A DNA stretch of 64,000 bases, taken from contig JAEZGK010000099.1 of assembly GCA_023437365.1 (NCBI GenBank), positions 205,422-269,421 on the forward strand, in the 5' to 3' direction. Shown here one piece after another: positions 9,352 to 17,816 of this stretch. Source of the DNA: Bacillota bacterium (GTDB lineage Bacteria > Bacillota > Clostridia > Lachnospirales > Lachnospiraceae). A program made the position numbers and the translations under genes. The notes beneath the pieces are model-generated. The model had not been told where the DNA came from. It ran no database searches and saw only the letters and a list, made by a program, of their open reading frames with translations. Every line of letters begins with the position of its first letter. The first letter of the stretch is position 1.

Positions 9352-10854
9352 ATGGAATATTATTCATTTATCTGGTCTACGGCAACCTATATTGAGACAA
9401 GGATGAAGGAAGAAATCGAATATTCGCAGCTCGAGAAAGCGGTAGGCTTCTCCTATCGGCATATCAGGGAAACCTTTAAGGATGTGACGGGAGTCACTTT
9501 GTCCCGCTATATTTTAAACCGAAGGGTAGCGAATTCGGCTTTTGACATCATTCATACAGAAAAAAGCCTGACACAGATTGCTATGGATTACATGTTCGAA
9601 AGCTATGATACCTTTACCCGAGCGTTCAAAAGGTGTACGCGCCATCTCCCATCGGATTTCCGAAATCGGACCGGTGAGCTGAAGGTTGGCAGAAGAAGGA
9701 TACTGACAGGGGTATTCGGGCCTATGATACTGGATTTATCACAAATATCGGAGGTCGATTCTATGATGAATAATACAGTAAAGACAAAAGATAGCTGTAT
9801 CCTATACGGAGTACCCAGGGTAGCTTACACCTTTGAAGGATGTACACCTTTCTGCGTATCAATGAAGGCGTGTCTGAATTATATGGGGCAGCAGGTGGAT
9901 TATGCGTATATTATGGCAATCACAGGGACTGCGTTCCGTCTGCGGTGGAATACTTCCTGCTGGGACGGTGGCAATGTGGATATCATGAACATCTACGAGG
10001 ACAGATTCGAAGCATTTCACAGAGCATTTACGGCAGCGGGAAGAAGCTACCGAATCCTGCAGAGAGAAAAGGCTTCGAAGGAAGACTTTATCCGCTTTAT
10101 TAAAGCAGAAATCGATGAAGGAAGGCCGGTCATTGCCTTCGGTATCATCGGGCCTCCGGAGGCATGTCTGGTGACGGGTTACAGAGAGGACGGACAGGTG
10201 CTGCTCGGCTGGAACTGCTTCCAGGAGAATCAGGAATTCGCAAAAGCGGTTACAATTGAGGATAACGGATATTATGCTACAGACGGCTGGTGGGAGAATG
10301 AATGCACCATGGCCTTGATTGCGGTGGGTGAGAAACAGGAGGCGCTTGCAAGCCATAAGGAGATTCTGGAGAATGCCCTCGATATTCTGAAGAAGGAAAA
10401 GGTAGTCTTTTATGATGAGCAAGGTAAGCCGGCGACGGAGTATGCCGGTGGACAAAGGGCTTACGATTGCTGGGCAGGAGCGATCGGAGAGGACAGAGAA
10501 TTCCCGGACAATGCCATTATCCCACTCCTTTATGAAAGAATAGTATGTCAGAATGATGCAGGGATGATGCTCGGGGAAGGACGTTATTATGCAGCTGCAT
10601 ATCTGGAGCAGGTCGGCAGGGAGACTGAAGCTGTCTCAAAGGAATGCAGTCTGGCGGCTCAATATTTTCGCAGGGCTGCAGAGCTTGGGCCGAAGATGAG
10701 TGAAATCATCGGTGGTTATGATCAGAGTGAAGAGAACATCAGAAGCTTTGCGACCCCCACTGTAAGAAAGCAGCTTGTGGCATTGATCCGCCAGGCGAAG
10801 GAGTTCGAAGCAGAGGCAGGAAAGCTTCTTAGGGATATCATCGGGAAATTATAA
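9352..10854 (+). CDS. AraC-type regulator fused to BtrH-like papain-fold domain
   Basis: A 500-residue two-part protein. Residues 1-110 hold an AraC/XylS DNA-binding domain with both HTH motifs (YSQLEKAVGFSYRHIRETF, then LTQIAMDYMFESYDTFTRAF). AraC domains are usually C-terminal, so an N-terminal position is already unusual. Residues about 145-330 resemble the BtrH N-terminal / C39-like cysteine-peptidase fold: CTPFCVSMKACLNYMG supplies the nucleophile-like Cys. In the usual HxxxVxGY segment the His position is replaced (EACLVTGYREDG), so it is probably a ligand-sensing rather than hydrolytic domain. The C-terminal 170 residues are helical and unassigned. The start follows AGAAAGG. The adjacent palindromic array may be a binding region. 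Confidence 0.82.
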   Translation: MEYYSFIWSTATYIETRMKEEIEYSQLEKAVGFSYRHIRETFKDVTGVTLSRYILNRRVANSAFDIIHTEKSLTQIAMDYMFESYDTFTRAFKRCTRHLPSDFRNRTGELKVGRRRILTGVFGPMILDLSQISEVDSMMNNTVKTKDSCILYGVPRVAYTFEGCTPFCVSMKACLNYMGQQVDYAYIMAITGTAFRLRWNTSCWDGGNVDIMNIYEDRFEAFHRAFTAAGRSYRILQREKASKEDFIRFIKAEIDEGRPVIAFGIIGPPEACLVTGYREDGQVLLGWNCFQENQEFAKAVTIEDNGYYATDGWWENECTMALIAVGEKQEALASHKEILENALDILKKEKVVFYDEQGKPATEYAGGQRAYDCWAGAIGEDREFPDNAIIPLLYERIVCQNDAGMMLGEGRYYAAAYLEQVGRETEAVSKECSLAAQYFRRAAELGPKMSEIIGGYDQSEENIRSFATPTVRKQLVALIRQAKEFEAEAGKLLRDIIGKL

Positions 10855-10988
10855 ACCAATCATAGGATAAGCATTTCAAGTGAGATTACATTACTAGCGT
10901 CATATACAAAATAATTCAACAAAGCCGGATATCAATTACGCATTACGAATTATTTCAATAGTATATATCAACGAAGCGGAGGATATAG

Positions 10989-11486
10989 ATGAAAGAATAT
11001 AAAAACTTAACGTTTGAGCTTATGAAGGAAGAAGACATCGAAGAGCTTACCGGAGTCATGACCAGGGCATTCAATGAGGACTCCAGAATTCATCTCGGGA
11101 AAGACAAAGGAGGGCCTCCGGGATATGATAACGGGGATTTCCTCAGGGAATGGGGACTTCATAAGGATTCAACGGCATATAAGATTTCTTCGGAGGGAAA
11201 GACCATCGCAGGATTGATTCTATGGATTAATCCGAAGACAAGGGTGAATTATCTGGGTGCAATTTTTGTAGATACCAACCTTCAGAATCACGGAATCGGC
11301 AGATCCATCTGGGAGTTTGTCGAAAAGGAATACCCGGATACCAGGAAATGGTGCACCGAGACAGCGATTTTCTCAAGAAGAAACCATAACTTTTATGTAA
11401 ATAAGCTGAACTTCCATGTAGTAGAAATTAAAGATCCCAAGGACTGGGAGGAAGGTTCCTTTATTCTGGAAAAGGTGATGCATTAA
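10989..11486 (+). CDS. GNAT-family N-acetyltransferase
   Basis: A 165-residue acetyl-CoA-dependent acyltransferase of unknown substrate. The GNAT fold is complete: the N-terminal strand-helix LTFELMKEEDIEELTGVM, the acceptor loop, and the acetyl-CoA motif A near residues 95-115 (AIFVDTNLQNHGIGRSIWEF). An AGCGGAGG-like ribosome site precedes ATG 10989. It stands alone between the AraC fusion gene and the yjdF unit. The 134-base gap before it holds no other gene. Confidence 0.9.
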   Translation: MKEYKNLTFELMKEEDIEELTGVMTRAFNEDSRIHLGKDKGGPPGYDNGDFLREWGLHKDSTAYKISSEGKTIAGLILWINPKTRVNYLGAIFVDTNLQNHGIGRSIWEFVEKEYPDTRKWCTETAIFSRRNHNFYVNKLNFHVVEIKDPKDWEEGSFILEKVMH

Positions 11487-11559
11487 AACGCATAAAGGGC
11501 AGATAAGAAACTGCGAGCATGCTTGCTAAACCGGTCATAATCGGCTATAATAATCGCAC

Positions 11560-11668
11560 AAAGATAAAAACACGATCCGGCTGGTAGTCCGGATGCAGCA
11601 GAATATGCTGTCAGTAACCTGCCTCCTTGGTTGTCCGTTCTTTGTTCTATAAACTGAAAGGAGGTTTA
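11560..11668 (+). promoter_or_regulatory. yjdF-motif (azaaromatic) riboswitch
   Basis: The leader contains the conserved yjdF-motif core: an AAAACACGATCCGG segment, then GGTAGTCCGGATGCAGCA and CAGTAACCTGCCTCC, in the order known for this RNA class, directly in front of a yjdF gene. ATCCGG and CCGGAT pair (11574-11594). A clear control device is visible: CCTCCTT at 11622-11628 is perfectly complementary to the ribosome site AAGGAGG at 11658-11664, so translation can be switched by hiding the Shine-Dalgarno. The class binds azaaromatic compounds; the 5' limit given here is approximate. Confidence 0.88.
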
Positions 11669-11669
11669 T

Positions 11670-12089
11670 ATGGACAAAGTAACAGTCAAGCTGCAAGTAT
11701 TTTTCGAAGAACCCTTTTGGGTCGGAATCTTTGAGCGGATTGAAGAGAACAAGCTCTCCGTCTGTAAAGTAACATTTGGTGCAGAACCCAAGGACTATGA
11801 GGTTCACGACTATGTTCTGAAGAATTACGATAAGCTTCGCTTTGGTCCGGCTGTGGAGCACATGGTGCAGGACAGAGAGAAGCTGAATCCGAAACGCAGG
11901 CAGCGGGAAGTCCGAAAGCAACTGGACCAGGTTGGTATCGGAACGAAATCCCAGCTGGCACTGCAGCTGCAGAGGGAAGAGAACAAGCTTGTGCACAAGG
12001 TTCTCTCCAGAGAACAGAAGGAAGCAGAAGCAGAAAGACAATTTGCCATAAGGCAGCAAAAGAAACGTGAAAAGCATAAAGGCAGATAA
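11670..12089 (+). CDS. yjdF: YjdF family protein (DUF2992)
   Basis: A 139-residue protein of the YjdF/DUF2992 family, found behind azaaromatic riboswitches. It starts MDKVTVKLQVFFEEPFWVG, with a compact beta-rich N-terminal half (residues 1-75) and a highly basic, Gln/Lys/Arg-rich helical tail (residues 75-139) ending in KKREKHKGR, consistent with nucleic-acid or ribosome association. The biochemical role is unknown; the riboswitch suggests a response to toxic azaaromatics. It begins five bases after the sequestered ribosome site and is closed by a strong terminator. Confidence 0.93.
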   Translation: MDKVTVKLQVFFEEPFWVGIFERIEENKLSVCKVTFGAEPKDYEVHDYVLKNYDKLRFGPAVEHMVQDREKLNPKRRQREVRKQLDQVGIGTKSQLALQLQREENKLVHKVLSREQKEAEAERQFAIRQQKKREKHKGR

Positions 12090-12092
12090 GGA

Positions 12093-12148
12093 AACAGCCG
12101 ATGACAGAGAGTCCGAACCGGACTAGCTTCTGTCATCGGTTGTTTTTT
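12093..12148 (+). terminator. Terminator of yjdF
   Basis: AACAGCCGATGACAGA pairs with TCTGTCATCGGTTGTT (one G-U pair), followed by a run of six T. Confidence 0.92.
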
Positions 12149-12317
12149 CATGCCCATTCCTCTGAGTAGTAATAAACAATCTTCTTCCACCATAACAGCA
12201 TGCTACTTGGTTCCACCGAATAGGTGTTACTCTGTTAGCTCTATTTTGATTCGATGCCTTACTATTTTCATAAATACTTAGGAATTGTCTGGAAGTATTG
12301 TTTTACCTGTACTATAA

Positions 12318-12479
12318 TGGAAAATAAAAGAGAATTGCCTGGTAAAAACTCAATATGTATTTGGCAATGAGCAGAAGATAGCCTGTCACGGCAAGTTGAA
12401 ATTCAAAATGAATGCTTTGGGATTTGAAGATGTACGCATTTTTATGAATGAAATAGTACAAGCTATCCGGGAAAACTAA
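12318..12479 (+). pseudogene. Orphan C-terminal coding remnant
   Basis: The reading frame from 12318 to the TAA at 12477 gives a 53-residue peptide with normal coding character (…NEQKIACHGKLKFKMNALGF, then EDVRIFMNEIVQAIREN) but it has no start codon and a stop directly before it. It looks like the tail of a lost gene. The family is not recognised. It ends 38 bases before the HD-domain gene. The rest of the 428-base gap holds the yjdF terminator and no clear gene. Confidence 0.35.
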
Positions 12480-12517
12480 CAAATAAAGTCGGTATGATAA
12501 GCAAAAGGAGTTCAATT

Positions 12518-13075
12518 ATGGAAGTAAGAAAATTATTAGATTCATTGATTGTTGCTGAAAGATTAAAAGATGCTACTCGTCATTGCTATACAGCTAACGG
12601 TAGGCATGAAAGTGTGGCTGAACATAGCTGGATGATGACATTAATGGCATTTTTTATGAGAGATGAATTTCCAGAAGTAGATATGGATAAGGTAATCAGA
12701 ATGTGCATTATCCATGACCTGGGGGAAGCTTTTACCGGTGATATTCCTACCTTTGATAAAACACAAGCAGACGAGCAAACAGAAGAAAACCTGCTGTATG
12801 ACTGGGTAAGAACGCTTCCTCAAGGGTATGCAGAAGAAATGATTGCACTTTATGAAGAAATGGCGGAACGCAAAACTTTAGAAGCCAAGATTTATAAGGC
12901 AATTGATGGTCTTGAAGCCTTGATACAGCATAATATTTCTGATTTATCAACTTGGATTCCGAAAGAATATGAACTAAATATGACCTATGCAGATGATAAA
13001 GTAGCATTTTCGGAATATATGGTTGCTTTACGACAAGCAGTACGTGAAGATACAGTTAAGAAATTAAGCGAATAA
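12518..13075 (+). CDS. HD-domain nucleotide phosphohydrolase (YfbR/5'-deoxynucleotidase-like)
   Basis: A 185-residue HD-domain metal phosphohydrolase of the YfbR-like 5'-deoxynucleotidase group, probably a housekeeping or dNMP-trimming enzyme. The metal ligands are visible: His36 in AEHSW, His66-Asp67 in IIHDLGEA with Glu70, and an Asp near residue 132 (IDGLEALIQH). The start is ATG 12518 behind AAAGGAG; the ATG at 12494 lies upstream of that ribosome site. It is somewhat more AT-rich than its neighbours. Confidence 0.9.
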   Translation: MEVRKLLDSLIVAERLKDATRHCYTANGRHESVAEHSWMMTLMAFFMRDEFPEVDMDKVIRMCIIHDLGEAFTGDIPTFDKTQADEQTEENLLYDWVRTLPQGYAEEMIALYEEMAERKTLEAKIYKAIDGLEALIQHNISDLSTWIPKEYELNMTYADDKVAFSEYMVALRQAVREDTVKKLSE

Positions 13076-13214
13076 ATAAGACCAACAAATTTACAGATAA
13101 GCCAATTCCAAAGTTATCATGCTATGCAATTGACTTTCATCAGTATGCGAGTAAGTTTCAGTTACAATATGAATAAATAAAAAATAGGACCAGTATATAC
13201 CGGGAGGTGTAACC

Positions 13215-13436
13215 ATGAGGTGCCCATTCTGTGGTAATGAGATGAAAGCAGGAAAGATAGGTGCAAGAACAGGGGGATTGTTCTGGTTGCCAAATGAAGA
13301 AGAAATAGGGTTTTTCCTTAGTAATAATATAATTAAAAAACATAATGGTATTGTATTAGTAGGTTGTAATGCAATCCACACAAATCATGCAGCATATGTC
13401 TGCGAGGAATGTAAAAAGATAGTAATGGATTATTAA
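13215..13436 (+). CDS. Zinc-ribbon protein (PF20097/DUF6487-like)
   Basis: A 73-residue protein with two metal-binding knuckles: CPFCG at residues 3-7 and CEECKK near residue 64-69, plus a buried Cys in GCNAIH. The N-terminal pattern MRCPFCGNEMKAGKI followed by GLFWLPNEEE is typical of the small PF20097 family of unknown role. GGGAGGTG precedes the ATG. It is not obviously linked to either neighbour. Confidence 0.85.
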   Translation: MRCPFCGNEMKAGKIGARTGGLFWLPNEEEIGFFLSNNIIKKHNGIVLVGCNAIHTNHAAYVCEECKKIVMDY

Positions 13437-13534
13437 AGCTGTAACATAGGAAAAGCTTACACCGGAATTGAAAAGAATGGTATTAATGATTGTTGATCAA
13501 CTTGAAGTTATCGTTATGAAAGGAATTGTATAAT

Positions 13535-14173
13535 ATGATAAAAATCAGAAATGAAACAGATAACGATTATAGAATTGTAGAAGAACTAGCAAAGAAAGCG
13601 TTTTGGAATTTACATGTACCGGGATGTAACGAACATTACCTTGTGCATATAATGAGGGAACATAAGGATTTTATTCCACAACTGGATTTTGTGATTGAAG
13701 AAAACGAGCAAATAATAGGCAATATAATGTATGTAAAGTCAAAACTGATAGACGAAAATGGAGAAACGAAAGAAATATTGACCTTTGGACCACTAAGCAT
13801 ATTGCCTGAATTTCAAAGAAAAGGCTATGGCAAGCAGCTTCTGAATCATTCTTTTGAAAAAGCATTGGAACTGAGATATGATGTCATAGTTATTTTCGGG
13901 AATCCAGAGAATTATGTAAGCAGCGGATTCAAGAACTGTAAGAAATATAATATTGGGATTGCAAAAGATGTTTTCCCTGTTCCGTTACTTGTTAAAGAGC
14001 TGAAAGAAGGCGTTCTTGCCGGTAAAGAGTGGATATATGCCGAAAGCTCGGCATATGAAATTGATGAAAAGGATGCCGAGGAATTTGACAAGGATTTTGA
14101 ACAGATGGAAAAGAAATACAGGACAAGTCAGGAGTTGTTCTCGATTTATAGCAATTCAATTATAAACAGATAG
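13535..14173 (+). CDS. GNAT-family N-acetyltransferase
   Basis: A 212-residue GNAT enzyme similar to the YhbS/Eis-like group. The core spans residues 1-150, with the acetyl-CoA loop FQRKGYGKQLLNHS near residues 92-105 preceded by FGPLSILPE. The C-terminal 60 residues extend beyond the core and end in a charged helix. The start is ATG 13535 ten bases after AAAGGA; a TTG nine bases earlier is less likely. The substrate is unknown. Confidence 0.88.
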   Translation: MIKIRNETDNDYRIVEELAKKAFWNLHVPGCNEHYLVHIMREHKDFIPQLDFVIEENEQIIGNIMYVKSKLIDENGETKEILTFGPLSILPEFQRKGYGKQLLNHSFEKALELRYDVIVIFGNPENYVSSGFKNCKKYNIGIAKDVFPVPLLVKELKEGVLAGKEWIYAESSAYEIDEKDAEEFDKDFEQMEKKYRTSQELFSIYSNSIINR

Positions 14174-14247
14174 GCTTCAATTGGTAGAATTGAAAGACAT
14201 AGTGCAATCGTATAGTAAATTAACATGTATACATAGGAGGTGGGCAG

Positions 14248-14745
14248 ATGCCCTTTACCATAGTTCGACAGGATCTAACGAAAATGAAGGTTGATGCAAT
14301 TGTCAATGCCGCAAACACTGAGCTACGGATGGGTGGAGGAGTTTGTGGGGCTATATTCAAGGCGGCAGGAGCATCAGAACTGCAAACCGCATGCAGAAAA
14401 CTTGCGCCGATTCAAACCGGGGACGCTGTCATTACACCGGGCTTTGGGTTAGCAGCTAGGTTTGTTGTCCATACAGCAGGACCAGTTTACCGTGGCGGCC
14501 AGAATGGTGAGGAAGAGAAACTTCGCCTTTGCTATATAAACAGTCTGAAACGAGCGGTAGAGAATAAGTGCGATAGCATAGCATTTCCTCTGATTTCAAG
14601 TGGTATCTATGGATACCCGAAGGACGAGGCCTTGCGCGTTGCCACGGGAGCTATCCAAGACTTCCTTAGGGATCACGAGTTAGATGTTTATCTCGCTGTA
14701 TTTGATAAAGAGGCGTTCACGGTTAGTGAGAAGTTTATAGGTTAA
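14248..14745 (+). CDS. Macro-domain protein (ADP-ribose / O-acetyl-ADP-ribose hydrolase-like)
   Basis: A 165-residue stand-alone macro domain that binds ADP-ribose and may remove ADP-ribosyl or O-acetyl-ADP-ribose groups. Visible hallmarks are VDAIVNAANTELRMGGGVCG at residues 15-34 (the ligand-binding Asn and Gly-rich loop), HTAGPVY near 78-84 and the phosphate loop PLISSGIYGYPKDEA near 112-126. AGGAGGTGGG precedes the ATG. Some Lachnospiraceae homologues carry a C-terminal protein kinase, which is absent here. Confidence 0.93.
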   Translation: MPFTIVRQDLTKMKVDAIVNAANTELRMGGGVCGAIFKAAGASELQTACRKLAPIQTGDAVITPGFGLAARFVVHTAGPVYRGGQNGEEEKLRLCYINSLKRAVENKCDSIAFPLISSGIYGYPKDEALRVATGAIQDFLRDHELDVYLAVFDKEAFTVSEKFIG

Positions 14746-14814
14746 GTCACGAGCTATATTGATGAGCATTATGTACTTTATAGTATACTTTTCAAACTTT
14801 ATGGGAAGAGAACA

Positions 14815-14841
14815 CTTTCACTTTACTGTTACCAAAATGTT
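14815..14841 (+). repeat. Degenerate duplicate of a dinB upstream element
   Basis: CTTTCACTTTA, two bases, then GTTACCAAAATGTT recurs with a two-base indel at 15289-15317, just upstream of the dinB LexA box. The first copy is followed by AAAACGTAAGTTCTA, a decayed relative of the LexA box found after the second copy. Confidence 0.6.
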
Positions 14842-14959
14842 AGTTAAGTGAAAACGTAAGTTCTAGTGTTTCTCAACCCATTGAAAATGCAAGACTTACG
14901 TCCAGATAAAAGCCTTTACAACCATAAAATAAGGGAATAGAATGGTTATTAGGATGTGT

Positions 14960-15207
14960 TTTGAATGCTTTTTCGCATTCAAATTAGGCATCTGAAAAAA
15001 GCGTGCATTACTAAGTTCCACATGCCGGTGTGCAAGAGTTAATTCTACCCAGTGGAACCTCACTGTGCCATCGAGTTTACTTAAGTAATTGCGGGCACAA
15101 TGTTACATCATCTGGAGCTATTGCCTCCAGATGGAGCACTTCATGTAAACGATTATTTAGAAGCAGTTGGGACAGTTTGAAAGGGGTGCAGCCATTCAAA
15201 CTGTCCC
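14960..15207. other. Chain of five hairpins in a 627-bp gene-free region (candidate structured RNA or MITE)
   Basis: No gene is supported between 14746 and 15372. Instead consecutive inverted repeats are seen: TTTGAATGC/GCATTCAAA (14960-14983), GTTCCAC/GTGGAAC (15015-15058), TGTGCC/GGCACA (15064-15099), ATCTGGAG/CTCCAGAT (15110-15132) and a perfect 13-base pair GGGACAGTTTGAA/TTCAAACTGTCCC (15169-15207). They do not overlap, as in a multi-stem RNA. The block lies between the two copies of the dinB upstream element. Confidence 0.5.
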
Positions 15208-15329
15208 TTGCTTCGCTATTGATATGATTCATCGTGTAAAACTTATTTCGGTACCTATGGAAATTAGTATTGCAAGCTAGAAGTAAGTCTTTCACTTTAT
15301 AGTTACCAAAATGTTCTCCCTTTACATCG

Positions 15330-15351
15330 AACATAAGTTCTGATATAATCT
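15330..15351 (+). promoter_or_regulatory. LexA (SOS) box and -10 element of dinB
   Basis: CGAACATAAGTTC at 15330-15342 fits the Gram-positive LexA/DinR operator CGAAC-N4-GTTC closely, missing only the final G. TATAAT lies at 15346-15351, so bound LexA would cover the promoter. The start codon of dinB follows 22 bases later. Confidence 0.82.
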
Positions 15352-15372
15352 CCTTAAAAGGAGAACATATGT

Positions 15373-16641
15373 ATGGATAAATTAATCTTTCATATTGATG
15401 TCAATTCGGCTTTCCTTAGTTGGGAAGCCGTTTATCGACTGCACATCCTTGGAGAAAAGACTGATTTACGCGAGATACCCTCAGCGGTGGCAGGCGATAT
15501 CAAGAAACGCCATGGAATTATATTGGCGAAATCTACCCCGGCGAAGAAGTTCGGTGTGAGGACCGGCGATACGATAAATGATGCGATGCGGCTGTGCCCG
15601 CAGCTGGTATTGGTGCCTCCACATTATGATCTGTATGACACCTGTTCGAAGGCTTTTATGGAGATTTTGAGGGAATACTCTCCCTGCGTGGAGCAATATT
15701 CGGTGGACGAAGCCTACTGTGATATGACCGGAACCATCGGTCTTTACGGTTCCGCGGTGGTGGCAGCGAATCTGATTAAGGACAGGATCGCAGGTGAGCT
15801 GGGCTTTACGGTGAATGTAGGAATCTCTACGAATAAATTGCTGGCCAAGATGGCTTCGGATTTTAAGAAGCCCAATCTCGTACACACCCTCTTCCCGGAG
15901 GAGATAGAGACAAAGCTTTGGAGACTGCCGGTGAGCGAGCTGTTCTACGTCGGGCATGCGACCAAGAGAAAGCTGCACGACCTGGGAATTATGACGATCG
16001 GTGAGCTGGCGCATACTGATCTGGGTATCCTGCGTGCACATTTTAAAAAATATGGAGAGGTGTTATATGCCTTTGCTAATGGGGTGGATGTGTCCATCGT
16101 AACGGACGTAGTACCGGCCAATAAGGGCTACGGCAATTCGGCTGTGATTCCTTTTGACGTTGACCGTTCTGATGCGGCAAAGATGATTCTGCTTTCTCTG
16201 TCTGAGAAGGTGGGCACGAGACTGCGGGCAGACCACGTCATGGCGACGGTGGTCGCAGTCAGTATTGTCTATACTGATTTTCATCATGAATCACATCAGA
16301 TGACACTAGTCAGTGCTACGAATATTACCTGCGAGCTGCACCGGGCTGCCTGTCGTCTGTTTGACGAGCTGTGGGATGGTTCGCCGGTGAGGAACCTCGG
16401 AATTCACACCAGTAAGGTGGTCAGCGGGACTACGACGCGGCAGCTGAACCTCTTTGATATGAACCGCTATGAGCGGCTGCACCAGATGGATGGCGTCGTT
16501 GACAAGGTACGGGAACGGTACGGGGACGATTCTATCAAAAGGGCAGTCTTTATCAATAACCCGATTTATCACATGGCAGGCGGGATTGCGCCGGAGAAGA
16601 GAAAACCGAGCTACGGGAACTATGGAGAAGGGATTAAATAA
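15373..16641 (+). CDS. dinB: DNA polymerase IV (Y-family, DinB)
   Basis: A 422-residue translesion polymerase of normal Pol IV length, expected to bypass lesions under SOS control. The catalytic acidic residues are present: Asp9 in FHIDVNSAF and Asp112-Glu113 in SVDEAYCDM. The palm, fingers and thumb (residues 1-230) are followed by the little-finger domain (about 240-350). The C-terminus contains QLNLFD, a good beta-clamp-binding motif (near residue 357). AAGGAG precedes ATG 15373. A LexA box lies upstream and the next small gene follows 17 bases after the stop. Confidence 0.96.
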   Translation: MDKLIFHIDVNSAFLSWEAVYRLHILGEKTDLREIPSAVAGDIKKRHGIILAKSTPAKKFGVRTGDTINDAMRLCPQLVLVPPHYDLYDTCSKAFMEILREYSPCVEQYSVDEAYCDMTGTIGLYGSAVVAANLIKDRIAGELGFTVNVGISTNKLLAKMASDFKKPNLVHTLFPEEIETKLWRLPVSELFYVGHATKRKLHDLGIMTIGELAHTDLGILRAHFKKYGEVLYAFANGVDVSIVTDVVPANKGYGNSAVIPFDVDRSDAAKMILLSLSEKVGTRLRADHVMATVVAVSIVYTDFHHESHQMTLVSATNITCELHRAACRLFDELWDGSPVRNLGIHTSKVVSGTTTRQLNLFDMNRYERLHQMDGVVDKVRERYGDDSIKRAVFINNPIYHMAGGIAPEKRKPSYGNYGEGIK

Positions 16642-16658
16642 AAAGAAGGGATTTAATA

Positions 16659-16931
16659 ATGAATCATATGCCTGTAGATGTAATAGCAACCTTTAATGTA
16701 CAGGGAAGGATCAAACCCAATTATATTCGGCTGGAGGATGAGAACCATGTCCTGCAGACCTATAAGATCGAGAACATCGTATTCAGCAAGGAGGAGAACT
16801 TTGCCGGAATACCGGTGATGGTTTTTTGCTGCAATATCCTGCTGGACGATTGTATGCGTATGATTCGGATCAAATACCATATCAAAACACATCAGTGGGT
16901 GTTGGTCAATGACAGGGAACAGAAAATATAA
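16659..16931 (+). CDS. Conserved small protein in the dinB operon
   Basis: A 90-residue, mostly beta-strand protein without signal or membrane segment (VIATFNVQGRIKPNYIRLED at residues 8-27). It follows dinB by 17 bases behind GAAGGGA and so should share the SOS promoter. Small uncharacterised proteins in this position are common in Lachnospiraceae. I do not recognise a named domain; a role as a polymerase accessory is only suggested by position. Confidence 0.75.
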   Translation: MNHMPVDVIATFNVQGRIKPNYIRLEDENHVLQTYKIENIVFSKEENFAGIPVMVFCCNILLDDCMRMIRIKYHIKTHQWVLVNDREQKI

Positions 16932-16958
16932 TAATTACGGGATACCGAAGATAAAAGA

Positions 16959-16979
16959 CCCCTGCCAATTAGACAGGGG
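16959..16979 (-). terminator. Hairpin ending the methylase transcript
   Basis: CCCCTG (16959-16964) pairs with CAGGGG (16974-16979). On the minus strand it is followed by TCTTTTATCTT, so it may end the restriction-modification operon. Confidence 0.55.
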
Positions 16980-17012
16980 GCTGTTCAGGAGTAATTCATG
17001 GCTTTTATCGCT

Positions 17013-17732
17013 TTAATTGCATCCCTTCATACGTTTTTCACAGGCTTCAAAATATGTATCATCGATTTCTATACCTATAAAACGGCGGTTCAATTCTCTG
17101 GCAGCTACCCCGGTAGAAGCAACTCCCATGAACATATCGAGGACAAGATCCTTCTCACTGCTGGCAATTTTGATGATCTGCTTTAATACCGCGAGGGGCT
17201 TCTGAGTCGGATGCTTCGGCTCCTTAAGACGCTCGCTTCCCATACAGATGGGACTCTCGATGAAGTTGTGCATCTCGTTCTGCTTGGAGAAATTCCAGGT
17301 ATGACCCTTGTTCCACATGCAGACAATCAGCTCACAGCTGTTTAGGAAGGAGGATTTGCGGATGTTCGGTATCGGGTTCGTCTTATGCCATACCATGAAC
17401 TGGAAGGTATCGAATTCACTGTCGAATACTTCGTGCCATTTGCCAATCAGGTTATAGCTGGTGAAGATGAATATATTGCCGGTAGGGGAGAGAACACGTT
17501 TAAACTCCGAAAGGAAATCAGCAGGTGCAAGCTCCTTCAAATCCCATTTGGCAACATCATTATTAATCTCGCTTCTCCAATCAAATTTCATGTTGCCGGT
17601 GGAGTATTTCGCCAGATTATAGGGCGGATCGCATAGGATCAGGTCAATACTGCCATCCGGTATCTCCTTCAGCTTCTCCATACAGTCACCATGCATCAGC
17701 AGGTACTTATCTATCGTATTAACATCTATCAT
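17013..17732 (-). CDS. Type II DNA methyltransferase, beta class (N4-C or N6-A)
   Basis: A 239-residue amino-methyltransferase. Motif IV, DPPY, is at residues 35-38 and precedes motif I, DMFMGVASTG at 199-208, which is the beta-class order. The segment WHKTNPIPN at 115-123 and KHPTQKP at 173-179 are characteristic of small enzymes such as the second DpnII methylase. DPPY allows either cytosine-N4 or adenine-N6 methylation. It lies 84 bases downstream of a TdeIII-like nuclease gene on the same strand and presumably protects that nuclease's target. Confidence 0.92.
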   Translation of the reverse strand: MIDVNTIDKYLLMHGDCMEKLKEIPDGSIDLILCDPPYNLAKYSTGNMKFDWRSEINNDVAKWDLKELAPADFLSEFKRVLSPTGNIFIFTSYNLIGKWHEVFDSEFDTFQFMVWHKTNPIPNIRKSSFLNSCELIVCMWNKGHTWNFSKQNEMHNFIESPICMGSERLKEPKHPTQKPLAVLKQIIKIASSEKDLVLDMFMGVASTGVAARELNRRFIGIEIDDTYFEACEKRMKGCN

Positions 17733-17816
17733 AAGGGGGTAATCTCCTCTCGTTCTCTGTCCAAAACAACTCCAAAGCTCATCCTTGAGTAACAGGCTGT
17801 GTCTGCCGCTGTGTGT

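Noticed and set aside
17013..17732. Solitary regulatory (Dam-like) methylase
   Set aside because: A TdeIII-like nuclease gene lies 84 bases upstream on the same strand, so a restriction-modification pair is the simpler reading.
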